From JAFALX01 sp050734185 (GTDB lineage Bacteria; Chloroflexota; Dormibacteria; Aeolococcales; Aeolococcaceae), in contig JBOHUE010000045.1 of NCBI GenBank assembly GCA_050734185.1, positions 1 through 24,925 on the forward strand: a stretch of DNA of 24,925 bases, read 5' to 3'. Within the stretch, counting starts at the first letter, position 1. Each line of letters begins with the position of its first letter. Positions 16,201 to 23,842 of the stretch are shown here, in pieces. Below the pieces are notes generated by a model. That model saw nothing but the letters and a program-made list of their open reading frames with translations, was not told the origin of the DNA and did no database searches. The translations under genes were made by a program, and so were the position numbers.

Positions 16201-16482
16201 GAGGCGAGTGGTCTCGAAGCGATCGGCGATATGCCCGCGTCCGTGTCGCACTGGACGGCGTCGACCGCACGCGAGCTCGAGGCCGCGACAACCGTGTGCG
16301 GGGCGCGAATGGCGGCGCAACGGGAGGGGGCCAGGCCTCCGCAGTGGAGTTGCTGGGAACCACCCCACGTCGTCCTGCGACTGCGCGGCCGTTGCTATAC
16401 GTCGGTCCACCTCGCGCTGCGGCGCGCTTCTCTCCACCCGGTGAGCGACAACGGCTGGGCGCGGCGCTTGACTCTCCAGTAA
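13234..16482 (+). CDS. Paralogous giant protein: GT4 glycosyltransferase, reduced second GT module, degenerate methyltransferase
   Basis: 1082 residues from GTG 13234. It is collinear with modules 1-3 of the divergent minus-strand gene, sharing blocks such as VRGIPRFTQEQLQSVL/LLSVL, EAMRCG, TTTRSALPE, CELEDFAH and YIVEASGLEA. Module 1 keeps the GT4 site (HHEGFGLTVAEAM near 316). Module 2 is shorter by about 55 residues after GIVVLRD and again lacks the E-x7-E pair. In module 3 the SAM motif VLGVGAGTEDT is VLGVSERIQDS, the acidic VAVDRY is VALHRA, and SSGSIEHFGD is VLRLSVDGSRD, so methyl transfer is unlikely. The FkbM module is absent: the protein stops after NGWARRLTLQ. It may be a glycosyltransferase with a scaffold C-terminus, or a regulator of the intact paralogue. 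Confidence 0.88.
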   Translation: MRIGLDLRVLSVGRQNVVRGIPRFTQEQLQSVLSLDRDNTYLLLCDPGDDIGAIRPEIRAAPNAHVVCAPEASPRAFTASDDTRTLLARYSAYQRWIEGLHLDLYHSTCHFWVSRLILPGFDACPYVVTAYDLIPLLYPAQVSGEALEAYQRGLLFLEQATRVAAISEATAGALVEHVGVPRDRIDLTLPAVSPCFRQLPGDITRSILASLQHPSRRSSRRRVRIPTDYILSVTDLHYTKNLYTLLAGYAQLPAATRSRFPLVIAGQQAPGHVELVYQRARALDIERDVILTGRASDHELVGLYNGATIVVNPSHHEGFGLTVAEAMRCGTPVITTTRSALPEVTADAALLVDSEDASAFAVAMATLLRDSGLRDELRSRGLVQAARYTVDALGHATLDLYQRALSPASRSAGQIRVALWSSVAPQAGTAAATAGDVISGLSSTPGVQLDVFVDDGVMPSLDVMRTARAHHWSDFDRCTRKAPYDAVIYELDTSPFQPRVASAVLEAPGIVVLRDAEAADAKLVDAATCCLMFDPDAATRLQRRHPNADVRVIPGGVCDPRRDGLGFDRFTARGYLDLLPRDFVIVAPSPPESAAEISTLVAALADLRRAGSDAVLAVVGPAPEVTVSALRSRAARLGIADAVRVTGPVSPLVFDAYLTACDVVVVLGGAKETTTPAALLRACAAGCCVLVSDSPGWVALPDSAYVRLQTPHDRAGVGAALAALAADPQRRHDLERAARAHYEATATLDRMVDGYMHAIRDKAARGPVFPVPAVANGRHPGRGGRPAPRGGPLPYSKTCELEDFAHTDLRDVVAEVAPHKRAVFGAGFPSGFEHRDDWEAAMAVRTLADHGLLREDARVLGVSERIQDSFLYLTRHVGEVVALHRAAPPDATVAFAFRPERLTARRMGGRAIRYPDESFDAIVLRLSVDGSRDDLYAAAETLFEIGRVLKPGGVVSCSADILIASDPGSDGATPPVGVLTGGEIERYIVEASGLEAIGDMPASVSHWTASTARELEAATTVCGARMAAQREGARPPQWSCWEPPHVVLRLRGRCYTSVHLALRRASLHPVSDNGWARRLTLQ

Positions 16483-16623
16483 CGGGAACGCTTCAGCGAC
16501 GTGCGCGTCGAGCGCTACCGGCAGCTGATCGCGCTGATCAACGGGTGGCCGGTGCAGGCGCCGATGGTGCCGGCGTACGAGTGGTTCATCGCCGCGCTGC
16601 GGGTCAGCCGCCGAGCTGATTGA
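16483..16623 (+). pseudogene. In-frame coding remnant after the plus-strand megagene stop
   Basis: Directly after the TAA at 16480-16482 the same frame stays open for 46 codons to TGA 16621, with high GC at third positions and a protein-like composition (RYRQLIALINGWP, VPAYEWFIAAL). It has no start of its own except GTG 16501 and overlaps the 3' end of the convergent rhomboid gene. It looks like the 3' end of a lost gene or lost C-terminal domain left behind by the deletion that shortened the paralogue. Family not recognised; it could also be a 40-residue peptide. Confidence 0.35.
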
Positions 16624-17941
16624 CGATCTGAAATGTCGCGAAGTTGGCGGCTGCGACGGCGAGCGCGATCGTGCTGACCAACAGCACTCCGAGCAGCGCA
16701 CTCGTCTCCCATTGCGCCAGGTCACGGCCGCCGATGCGCTGCAGCGGTGGGATGACGAGCCCGATCAGCGCGCCCGCGATCACGCCGCCGAGGTGGGCGA
16801 AGTTGTTGACGCCGCCCGAGATGAACCCGAACGCCAGGTTGAACGCGATGACGATGATGGCGTACGTACGCACGCTCGTCGCCACGCCAGCCGGGACGTC
16901 GCGGCCCTGGACGCGTCCCATCACCAGCAGGAGTCCGACAAGCCCGGAGATGCCGCCCGACGCGCCCAGCGTCAGCCCCTCGGGCGAGAGCTGCGGTGCA
17001 ACCTGGGAGACGAGGATCCAGAGGACGCCGCCCGCTGCGCCCGTCAGCAGAAACGTGCCCAGCAGCACCAGACGTCCGTAGAGCTGCTCGACCATGCGCC
17101 CGATCCACAGCATCGCGAGGCAGTTGAAGAGGATGTGCAGGAACGACGTGTTGTCGTGGATGAAGCCGTAGCTGACGAAGCGCCACCAGTCCTCGAATGG
17201 CGGACGATTGGCGAGCGCGCCGAATGCGACCAGCTCCTGCCCGGGTGACGAATACCGGTTGCGCAGCGCCAGCTCGAGCACGTAGATGACAGCGAACGCG
17301 GCGATGAGACTGTAGGTGGCGACCGGCTGCGTGATCGTCGCGCGACGTACGGGCGCGACGTAGCCGCCGGCGACGGTCTCACGCTCGGCGAGGTCGACGG
17401 CCGCGAGCGTCGGTACCGGCCGGCCCTCGAAGACCGCGCGCGCCGCGTTGCGCAGCTCGGCGGCGGAGGGCATGCCCCCGGGGATCTGGAGCACCACCCC
17501 GGAGGTGCCCTGGGACGCGTCGACCCAGGCAGCGCCGGCGTTGACCGGGTCGCCGGTCTGCGCCTGCGACTGGATGGCGCCGGCGATCGGCCTCGTGGCG
17601 ACAAGGAGGATGTCGCAGCTGGCGGCACCCTGCTGCTTCAGCCGGTCATGGCCCCAGGCACGCGCGGTCTCCAGCCTGGCGACGAGATCAGGGCCGGCGG
17701 CCGACGGGTCAAGCGGCGGGTCGTAGATTCCGACGACGGCCGCGCGCGGACCGGTCCAGATGGCGGCCACCAGCCCGTACCCGCTGCCCAGCCCGGTGAC
17801 TCGATGGTCGCGCATGTCGGCCAGACGCATGTGGTAGCGCGTGACGAGGGTTTGTGCGAGGGCCAGGGCCACCGCGCCCGGGCCGCCCGGCGAGGGGGCG
17901 TCGGCCGGCGGCGCCTCGGCCGGCGGGACCAGGTCGGACAC
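16604..17941 (-). CDS. Rhomboid-family intramembrane serine protease
   Basis: 445 residues from GTG 17941. Rhomboids cleave membrane proteins within the bilayer. The membrane domain (about 210-445) has the L1-loop region, HILFNCLAMLWIG near 268 with the conserved His and Asn, the catalytic Ser in GASGGISGL near 327, and the catalytic His in NNFAHLGG near 381, so the dyad is complete. The first 200 residues are a soluble cytoplasmic domain with a Pro/Ala N-terminus and alternating beta/alpha pattern (LVAAIWTGPRAAVVGIYDP), not recognised; it may gate or recruit substrate. Own leaderless promoter 6 nt upstream. It follows the PBP gene by 38 bp on the same strand. Confidence 0.9.
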   Translation of the reverse strand: MSDLVPPAEAPPADAPSPGGPGAVALALAQTLVTRYHMRLADMRDHRVTGLGSGYGLVAAIWTGPRAAVVGIYDPPLDPSAAGPDLVARLETARAWGHDRLKQQGAASCDILLVATRPIAGAIQSQAQTGDPVNAGAAWVDASQGTSGVVLQIPGGMPSAAELRNAARAVFEGRPVPTLAAVDLAERETVAGGYVAPVRRATITQPVATYSLIAAFAVIYVLELALRNRYSSPGQELVAFGALANRPPFEDWWRFVSYGFIHDNTSFLHILFNCLAMLWIGRMVEQLYGRLVLLGTFLLTGAAGGVLWILVSQVAPQLSPEGLTLGASGGISGLVGLLLVMGRVQGRDVPAGVATSVRTYAIIVIAFNLAFGFISGGVNNFAHLGGVIAGALIGLVIPPLQRIGGRDLAQWETSALLGVLLVSTIALAVAAANFATFQIVNQLGG

Positions 17942-17947
17942 CCAGCG

Positions 17948-17953
17948 AGTCTA
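17948..17953 (-). promoter_or_regulatory. -10 box of the leaderless rhomboid transcript
   Basis: TAGACT on the minus strand with exactly 6 nt before the GTG at 17941, in the 38-bp gap after the PBP stop. No Shine-Dalgarno. Confidence 0.55.
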
Positions 17954-17979
17954 CGCAGCAGGCCGCGCGTGGCCGGCGG

Positions 17980-20388
17980 TCATCCGTTGTTCCCCTGGCC
18001 GGTCGGCTTGGCGCCCGGCTGACCCTGTCCCGGGCTCGCGCCCGGGGTCGGGCTCGGCGATCCGAGGTTCGCCGGCGGCGTGGTGCCGACGTACTGGCAC
18101 GGGTTGCTCGGATCAGGCAGCGGCTGCCAGTAGATGCACTTGCCCAAGCCGCTGCCGGTTCCGGCCTGGCCATACGGGAGGAAGAAGTCGGCGTTGTCGC
18201 CGGTGCCGACGGCGATGACGTTCGGCGGGCGCGTGTACCACGTCGCCGGCACGCCGTTGAGCACGGACGCCATGTAGTTGTGCCAGATCGGCGCAGCGCC
18301 GGTGATACCGGACACGACTCCGGACAGCTCGCCACAGGGCGCGCCACTGGACAGCACGTAGGTGCCGGGCGGACATTCTGGTGTCGGGTTGCCCACCCAC
18401 ACCGCCGTGAGCAGGTCGGGCGTCCAGCCGACGGTCAGGTTGTCGATGTAGCTCTCGCCGGTCCCGGTCTTGGCGCTGACGCGGCGGCCGGGAAGAGTCA
18501 GAAGACCGTTGCTGCCGAACTCCTGCTGCCGGTTGGCGTCGTTGCTCGTGATCTCGTTCATGATGTACGCAACGTTCTCCGGAACCACGCGTACGCCGGT
18601 CTTTGTCGGATCGTCGCTGTACACCTGCTGTCCGGTCGAGGTGTCCACGATCTTGCTGACCGGCGTTGCCGGGTGGTGCATGCCCATGTTGGCGATGCTC
18701 GCCGCGCCGTCCGCGAGGTCGAGGACGGTGATGCCGCACGTGAGACCACCAAGGGTCGCCGCGTAGTCGTACTGGCCGGGCAGGTTGTTCACGAGGTTGC
18801 CGCTACCGTCGCCGCACGTGCTCTTGATGCTGTTGACCCCGGCCGCCATCTCGAAGTTGTCGATGTACGGGATGCCGGTCGCCACTTCGGTTTTGACCGC
18901 AGGCATGTTGAACGAGTTGCCGAGACACTGCTTCAGCTGGCACGTGCCGTGCCACTTCCGGTCGTAGTCGAGTGGCGAGTATGGCTTGCCACCGGGAACG
19001 GTGAACGTCATCGGCGCGTCAAGAATCGGCGTCGTCATCGTGTACTTCCCGGAGGCGATCGCAGCCGTGTACGTGAACAGCTTGATCGACGAACCGGGGC
19101 TGACACCCGAGGTCGCCATGTTGATCTGGCCGATCTTCGGATCGCTGTTGTCCCACGATCCCACCATCGCCTCGACGGCTCCGGTCTTCGGATCCAGTGT
19201 CACCAGCGATGCGTCATGCATGTTGTAGGCATTGCCGTTGGTGGCCACCTCGTCGTGGACCGTTTTCTGTGCCAGCGCCTGCTTGGCCGGGTCGAGGGTT
19301 GTGGAGATGCGCCATCCGCCGGGGTTGAGGTAGCTGTCGCCGAACGTCCGCTGCATCCAGTTGTTGAGGTAACCGAGGAACGCCGCGTTGATGTTGGTCG
19401 GGTCCGCCGCGGGGTTCGACGCGCTCGCCGGGTAGTAGGTGAGGTGCTCGGCGTACGCGTTGTCCGCCTGCGACTGCGAGATATCGCCATTGTTGACCAT
19501 TGCGTTCAGAACCTCGAGCTGACGGTCGCGCGCCGTGGCCTCGTTGGAGACCGGGTTGTAGTACGACGGCGACTGCGGCAGGCCGGCGAGCATCGCCGCC
19601 TGCGCCAGATCGAGCTTGCTCGCGTCCACGTGGAAGTACAGCTGCGCCGCGGTCTGGATGCCGGTCGACTGATTGCCGTAGAAAATGCGGTTCAGGTACA
19701 TCTCGAGCACCTGATCCTTGGTGAACGCGATGGAGATCTCGTTGCCGAGCACGATCTCCTTGATCTTGTAGTCGAGGCTGCGTGGCGACGTGGGTCCGAG
19801 CAGGTTGCCGCCCTCGAGGCTGAGCTTGGCGAGCTGTTCGGTGATCGTCGACCCGCCGGCTGTGCTGCTGTGCGTCAGCTGTCCCATGCCCGCCGCGAAG
19901 AGTCGCGGCAGGTCCCACGAGCCTTCCTCGTAGTAGTGCCGGTCCTCGATGTCGACCGTCGCGAGCTTGACCCACTTCGAGATGCTCGCCAGTGGAATGT
20001 GGTCGTGGCGCGTGTCGCCGTGGAAGACGGCGATGAGCTTGTTCTGTCCGTCGTAGACGTAGCTATCCTGCGGCGGCTCCATGGCGCCGACCGTGCTCGC
20101 GTCCGGCAGCTGGCCCTTGTAGATGTTGTAGCCGGTGAACGCGATCGCGATGGTGCCGGCGATCACTGCCGAGAACACCGAGAACGCGAAGAGCAGGACG
20201 CGAAGCAGCTTCCGGCGCCGCGGGACCGTGCGCCGGCGCCGGTATATGCCGGCGCGCCGACGGCGTTCCAGCGCGTCGCTATACGCATCGCCGTTGACGG
20301 GCGTCTGGGAATAGCCAGGCGGCAGCGGGCGGTCGCTGGCCAGCCCGGCTCGGCGCCGGCGCGGCGGCGGAGGCGAGATCTGGGTCAC
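17980..20388 (-). CDS. Class A penicillin-binding protein (bifunctional transglycosylase/transpeptidase)
   Basis: 802 residues. It polymerises lipid II and cross-links peptidoglycan outside the membrane. Order: a basic Arg/Pro-rich cytoplasmic tail (1-60), one membrane anchor (about 62-88), the GT51 domain with catalytic-Glu motif VDIEDRHYYEEG near 147 and GGSTITEQLAKL, and a transpeptidase domain with SSIK near 433 (active-site Ser), SFN near 490 and KTGTG near 639. The C-terminus is a Gly/Pro/Gln-rich low-complexity tail. The usual H of EDRxFYxHxG is Glu here (EDRHYYEEG), a small deviation. GTG 20388 is the only reasonable start. A 50-aa membrane protein gene lies 64 bp upstream on the same strand. 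Confidence 0.95.
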   Translation of the reverse strand: MTQISPPPPRRRRAGLASDRPLPPGYSQTPVNGDAYSDALERRRRAGIYRRRRTVPRRRKLLRVLLFAFSVFSAVIAGTIAIAFTGYNIYKGQLPDASTVGAMEPPQDSYVYDGQNKLIAVFHGDTRHDHIPLASISKWVKLATVDIEDRHYYEEGSWDLPRLFAAGMGQLTHSSTAGGSTITEQLAKLSLEGGNLLGPTSPRSLDYKIKEIVLGNEISIAFTKDQVLEMYLNRIFYGNQSTGIQTAAQLYFHVDASKLDLAQAAMLAGLPQSPSYYNPVSNEATARDRQLEVLNAMVNNGDISQSQADNAYAEHLTYYPASASNPAADPTNINAAFLGYLNNWMQRTFGDSYLNPGGWRISTTLDPAKQALAQKTVHDEVATNGNAYNMHDASLVTLDPKTGAVEAMVGSWDNSDPKIGQINMATSGVSPGSSIKLFTYTAAIASGKYTMTTPILDAPMTFTVPGGKPYSPLDYDRKWHGTCQLKQCLGNSFNMPAVKTEVATGIPYIDNFEMAAGVNSIKSTCGDGSGNLVNNLPGQYDYAATLGGLTCGITVLDLADGAASIANMGMHHPATPVSKIVDTSTGQQVYSDDPTKTGVRVVPENVAYIMNEITSNDANRQQEFGSNGLLTLPGRRVSAKTGTGESYIDNLTVGWTPDLLTAVWVGNPTPECPPGTYVLSSGAPCGELSGVVSGITGAAPIWHNYMASVLNGVPATWYTRPPNVIAVGTGDNADFFLPYGQAGTGSGLGKCIYWQPLPDPSNPCQYVGTTPPANLGSPSPTPGASPGQGQPGAKPTGQGNNG

Positions 20389-20400
20389 AGGGTCGGTGTC

Positions 20401-20406
20401 ACGTTA
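20401..20406 (-). promoter_or_regulatory. Possible -10 box of the PBP gene
   Basis: TAACGT on the minus strand, 12 nt before GTG 20388, giving a leader of about 5 nt. A TTGACG at 20432-20427 is a good -35 hexamer but at 20 bp the spacing is too long for a standard promoter. Confidence 0.3.
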
Positions 20407-20452
20407 CGCGTCACAGAGGCCTCAAGCGTCAAACGCCCGACGGGGGCGGGGG

Positions 20453-20605
20453 TTACACCGGACGGAACGCGACCGCCAGGAGAAACAGCGCGAGGAAAAG
20501 ACCGAGGAGAGCTGCGCCGAGCAGGAGCCCGCCAGTGCCCTCCTCGAGCCAGAAGAGCCCCACCCGGCGACGGTCAGGGGCGCCCTCGTCCAAGGGGATG
20601 GCCAC
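20453..20605 (-). CDS. 50-residue single-pass membrane protein
   Basis: Starts GTG 20605 and ends TAA 20453. The N-terminus is charged (MAIPLDEGAPDRRR), followed by GLFWLEEGTGG and one hydrophobic segment from about residue 27 to 46 (LLLGAALLGLFLALFLLAVA), then FRPV. A perfect leaderless promoter (TACCGT, 6 nt, GTG) precedes it, which supports a real gene despite its size. It lies 64 bp upstream of the PBP gene on the same strand and diverges from the AAA+ ATPase gene. Small membrane proteins of this kind often modulate a larger membrane partner; here the PBP is the obvious candidate, by position only. No homologue recognised. Confidence 0.65.
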   Translation of the reverse strand: MAIPLDEGAPDRRRVGLFWLEEGTGGLLLGAALLGLFLALFLLAVAFRPV

Positions 20606-20611
20606 TCGCCA

Positions 20612-20617
20612 ACGGTA
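20612..20617 (-). promoter_or_regulatory. -10 box of the leaderless 50-aa membrane protein gene
   Basis: TACCGT on the minus strand with 6 nt before GTG 20605, the same geometry as at the rhomboid and ABC ATPase genes. Confidence 0.5.
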
Positions 20618-20778
20618 CCAGTGCGGGCGCTGTCGCGGTTCGTGTGACGGCGCCCTGGCAATTCCGAGTCGCTCTCGTAGAGACCCGGACGCGGCAACCG
20701 GCCGGCGAACACGGTCCTATGACGATCCGGCCACCTGGCGCGACTGGTGCGTTCCTCGCTGCGCACCATTGCCCGCTG

Positions 20779-22104
20779 ATGGCGGCGACTGCTCCTGTCA
20801 TACCGGCGCCAACGCCGATCGCACTTCCACCGGTGCCACGCACCGCGGAAGAGACCGGCCTGCCGTTCAGCTTTGTCTGCGACCTCGTGCTCAAGGTGCT
20901 GTATTTCAACGGCAGTCTGCTGGGCCGCGACATCGCCAACCATGTCTGTCTGCCCTGGGTGTTCGTCGAGACGACCCTGCGCTTCCTCGGTGACGAGGGG
21001 TACTGCTCCTCGCAGGGTGTCCGATCGGTGCCGCTGGCCCCCGGCGAGCCGATCAACGCCGGCATGCAGTACCAGATCTCGAGCATGGGCCGGCAACGTG
21101 CCCGCGAGCTGCTCGAGCTCAACCAGTACGCCGGGCCGGCCCCGGTGCCGATCGGTGACTACAACGCGATGGCAGAGCGACAGTCGGACGTCGAGACGCG
21201 CGTCAACCGCGAGTGGCTGCATCAGACCTTCAGCAAGCTGGTACTCCCTGAGATCGTGCTCGACCACCTTGGTCCGGCGCTCAACGCGAAGGCCGCCGTG
21301 TTCCTCTACGGGCCTCCCGGCAACGGCAAGACGAGCATCGCGGAAGCGTCGGCTGCGCTCATGGGTCCTCCCGTCTTCGTGCCGCGTGCCCTGTACGCCC
21401 ACGGCGAGGTGATCCGGTTCTTCGACCCGATTCACCACGTGCCCATCGAGCGCGAGCTGCCGCCGCACGACCGCCGCTGGCAGCTGACTCAGCGTCCCGC
21501 CGTCAAGGTGGGCGGTGAGCTCACCCCCCGCATGCTCGAGCTCGGATTCGACCCGGTGCTCGGCTTCTATGAGGCGTCGACACAGCTCAAGGCCAACGGC
21601 GGCCTCTTCCTCATCGACGACTTCGGGCGCCAGCAGCACATGTCGCCGCGCGACCTGCTCAACCGGCTCATCGTGCCGCTGGAGAAGAAAATCGACTACC
21701 TCAACATCGCGCGTGCCGGCACCAGCATCCCGGTGCCGTTCACCTGCCTGGTGATGCTGTCGACGAACCTGCGGCCGCAGAACCTGATGGACGAGGCGTT
21801 CCTGCGGCGCGTCCGCTTCAAGGTGTACGTGCCGGACCCGACCGTGGAGGAGTACCGGGAGATCTGGCGCCGCGTCTGCGCGGAAAATGACGTTCGCTTC
21901 GACCAGCGGCTGATCGACCGCTTGCTGCAACACGCGTACTTCGAGAAAGGACGCCACCTCCACGGCTCGCATCCGCGCGACCTGCTCAACCAGGTGATCC
22001 ACGCAGCGCGGTACTACGGGCGCCCGGTCGAGCTCACCGAGGACCTGCTCGACCTCGCCTGCGACACGTACTTCGTCGAAGCGGAAGAAGAGGACGAGGG
22101 CTAG
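20779..22104 (+). CDS. AAA+ ATPase with N-terminal winged-helix-like domain
   Basis: 441 residues from ATG 20779; ATG 20719 would add 20 residues of poor codon bias. Residues about 15-120 (FVCDLVLKVLYFNGSLLGRDIA, FVETTLRFLGDEGY) have a winged-helix-like pattern and end in MGRQRARELLELNQY. The AAA+ core has Walker A GPPGNGKTS near 178 and Walker B GGLFLIDDFGRQ near 278, sensor-like VMLSTNL and DEAFLRRVRFKV, then a helical lid (HPRDLLNQVIHAARYY) and an acidic tail (EAEEEDEG). It resembles MoxR-type chaperone ATPases and the predicted AAA+ ATPases seen near Flp pilus genes, but no pilus gene is in the window. The 161 bp upstream hold no clear promoter. The ABC exporter follows 17 bp later. Confidence 0.88.
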   Translation: MAATAPVIPAPTPIALPPVPRTAEETGLPFSFVCDLVLKVLYFNGSLLGRDIANHVCLPWVFVETTLRFLGDEGYCSSQGVRSVPLAPGEPINAGMQYQISSMGRQRARELLELNQYAGPAPVPIGDYNAMAERQSDVETRVNREWLHQTFSKLVLPEIVLDHLGPALNAKAAVFLYGPPGNGKTSIAEASAALMGPPVFVPRALYAHGEVIRFFDPIHHVPIERELPPHDRRWQLTQRPAVKVGGELTPRMLELGFDPVLGFYEASTQLKANGGLFLIDDFGRQQHMSPRDLLNRLIVPLEKKIDYLNIARAGTSIPVPFTCLVMLSTNLRPQNLMDEAFLRRVRFKVYVPDPTVEEYREIWRRVCAENDVRFDQRLIDRLLQHAYFEKGRHLHGSHPRDLLNQVIHAARYYGRPVELTEDLLDLACDTYFVEAEEEDEG

Positions 22105-22109
22105 CCCGC

Positions 22110-22115
22110 TACCCT
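22110..22115 (+). promoter_or_regulatory. -10 box of the leaderless ABC exporter operon
   Basis: TACCCT lies between the AAA+ stop and the exporter, 6 nt before GTG 22122. GTG 22119 also exists; the 6-nt spacing found at other genes here favours 22122. Confidence 0.45.
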
Positions 22116-22121
22116 GCGGTG

Positions 22122-22929
<808 letters not shown>

Positions 22930-22940
<11 letters not shown>

Positions 22941-23766
22941 GGCGACGGCGCCCGCGGCGGCATCGGGCGTTCGCGGCGATCTGTCGGCGGCGCTCGAACC
23001 GGTGCGCCTGCTCGTCAGTCGCGCGACGACGTTCTGCATCCTCGAGCTGCGTCGCATCGGCCACGACCGCAGCGAGCTCTACACGCGTGCGATCCAGCCG
23101 GCGCTGTGGTTGCTGGTGTTCGGAGAGACGTTCACACGCCTCCACGCCATTCCCACCGGCAACCTGCCCTACATCGACTATCTGGCGCCCGGGATCATGG
23201 CGCAGTCCGCGCTGTTCATCGCCATCTTCTACGGCATCCAGATCATCTGGGAGCGCGACGCAGGAATGCTGTCGAAGCTGCTCGCAACGCCGACACCGCG
23301 TGCAGCGCTGGTGTTCGGGAAGTCGTTCGCCGCCGGCGTGCGCGGCGTGACCCAGGTTGTGGTGATCCTCGTCCTGTGCGCGATCCTGCGCATCGGCATC
23401 GACTGGAACCCCCTGCACCTCGTCGGCGCGGCGCTTGTCGTGGTCGTCGCCGCCGGTTTCTTTTCGTGTCTGTCGATGACGATCGCAGGGCTCGTGCTGT
23501 CGCGCGAGCGGCTGATGGGCATCGGCCAGGCCATCACCATGCCGCTCTTCTTCGGCTCCAGCGCGCTGTACCCCATGACCCTGATGCCGGGGTGGCTGCG
23601 CGCGATCAGCGTCGTCAACCCGCTGAGCTACGAGGTCGACGCGCTCCGAGGTCTGCTGCTGGACACGCGCTCGGACCTGCCGCTCGACGCTGGGGTGCTG
23701 CTGGTCGCGTTCACGGCCGGCGTGCTGGCGGCGTCGTCGCTTCTCGGACGGCTCGCCCGAGGCTAG
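22930..23766 (+). CDS. ABC-2 type permease (DrrB-like)
   Basis: 278 residues from GTG 22930, overlapping the ATPase stop by 11 bp. ATG 22861 is also in frame, but it would overlap by 80 bp and add an unconserved basic stretch. Six membrane segments follow an N-terminal amphipathic part (ILELRRIGHDRSELYTRAIQPALW). Family blocks: LPYIDYLAPGIMAQSALFIAIFYG-type segment, WERDAGMLSKLLATPTPRAAL, and PMTLMPGWLRAISVVNPLSYEVDALR typical of ABC2_membrane proteins. Together with the upstream ATPase it forms a dimer-of-dimers exporter in the cytoplasmic membrane. Confidence 0.94.
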
Positions 23767-23804
23767 CCCGGCGATCGCGCCAACGGCTGCAGTCGGACCA
23801 AGGG

Positions 23805-23823
23805 GCGCACAAACTAGGTGCGC
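23805..23823. repeat. Inverted repeat between exporter and kinase-like gene
   Basis: GCGCAC, a 7-nt loop and GTGCGC, a perfect 6-bp stem in the 76-bp gap. It could be a weak terminator for the exporter operon, but no U-tract follows. It ends 6 bp before the CATACT box, so it may be an operator for the downstream gene instead. Confidence 0.35.
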
Positions 23824-23829
23824 AGGTCT

Positions 23830-23835
23830 CATACT
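23830..23835 (+). promoter_or_regulatory. -10 box of the leaderless kinase-like gene
   Basis: CATACT with 7 nt before ATG 23843. No Shine-Dalgarno. CGCACA at 23806-23811 could be a poor -35 with an 18-bp spacer. Confidence 0.45.
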
Positions 23836-23842
23836 TCCCCGG

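Noticed and set aside
17854..22104. A 1416-codon open frame on the plus strand
   Set aside because: Only its last 441 codons are the AAA+ ATPase. The first part is antisense to the rhomboid and PBP genes, whose catalytic motifs are intact, and translates to an Arg/Val-rich sequence typical of the reverse frame of high-GC genes.
23805..23823. Intrinsic terminator after the exporter operon
   Set aside because: A 6-bp GC stem exists but no run of T follows on either strand; listed as an inverted repeat only.
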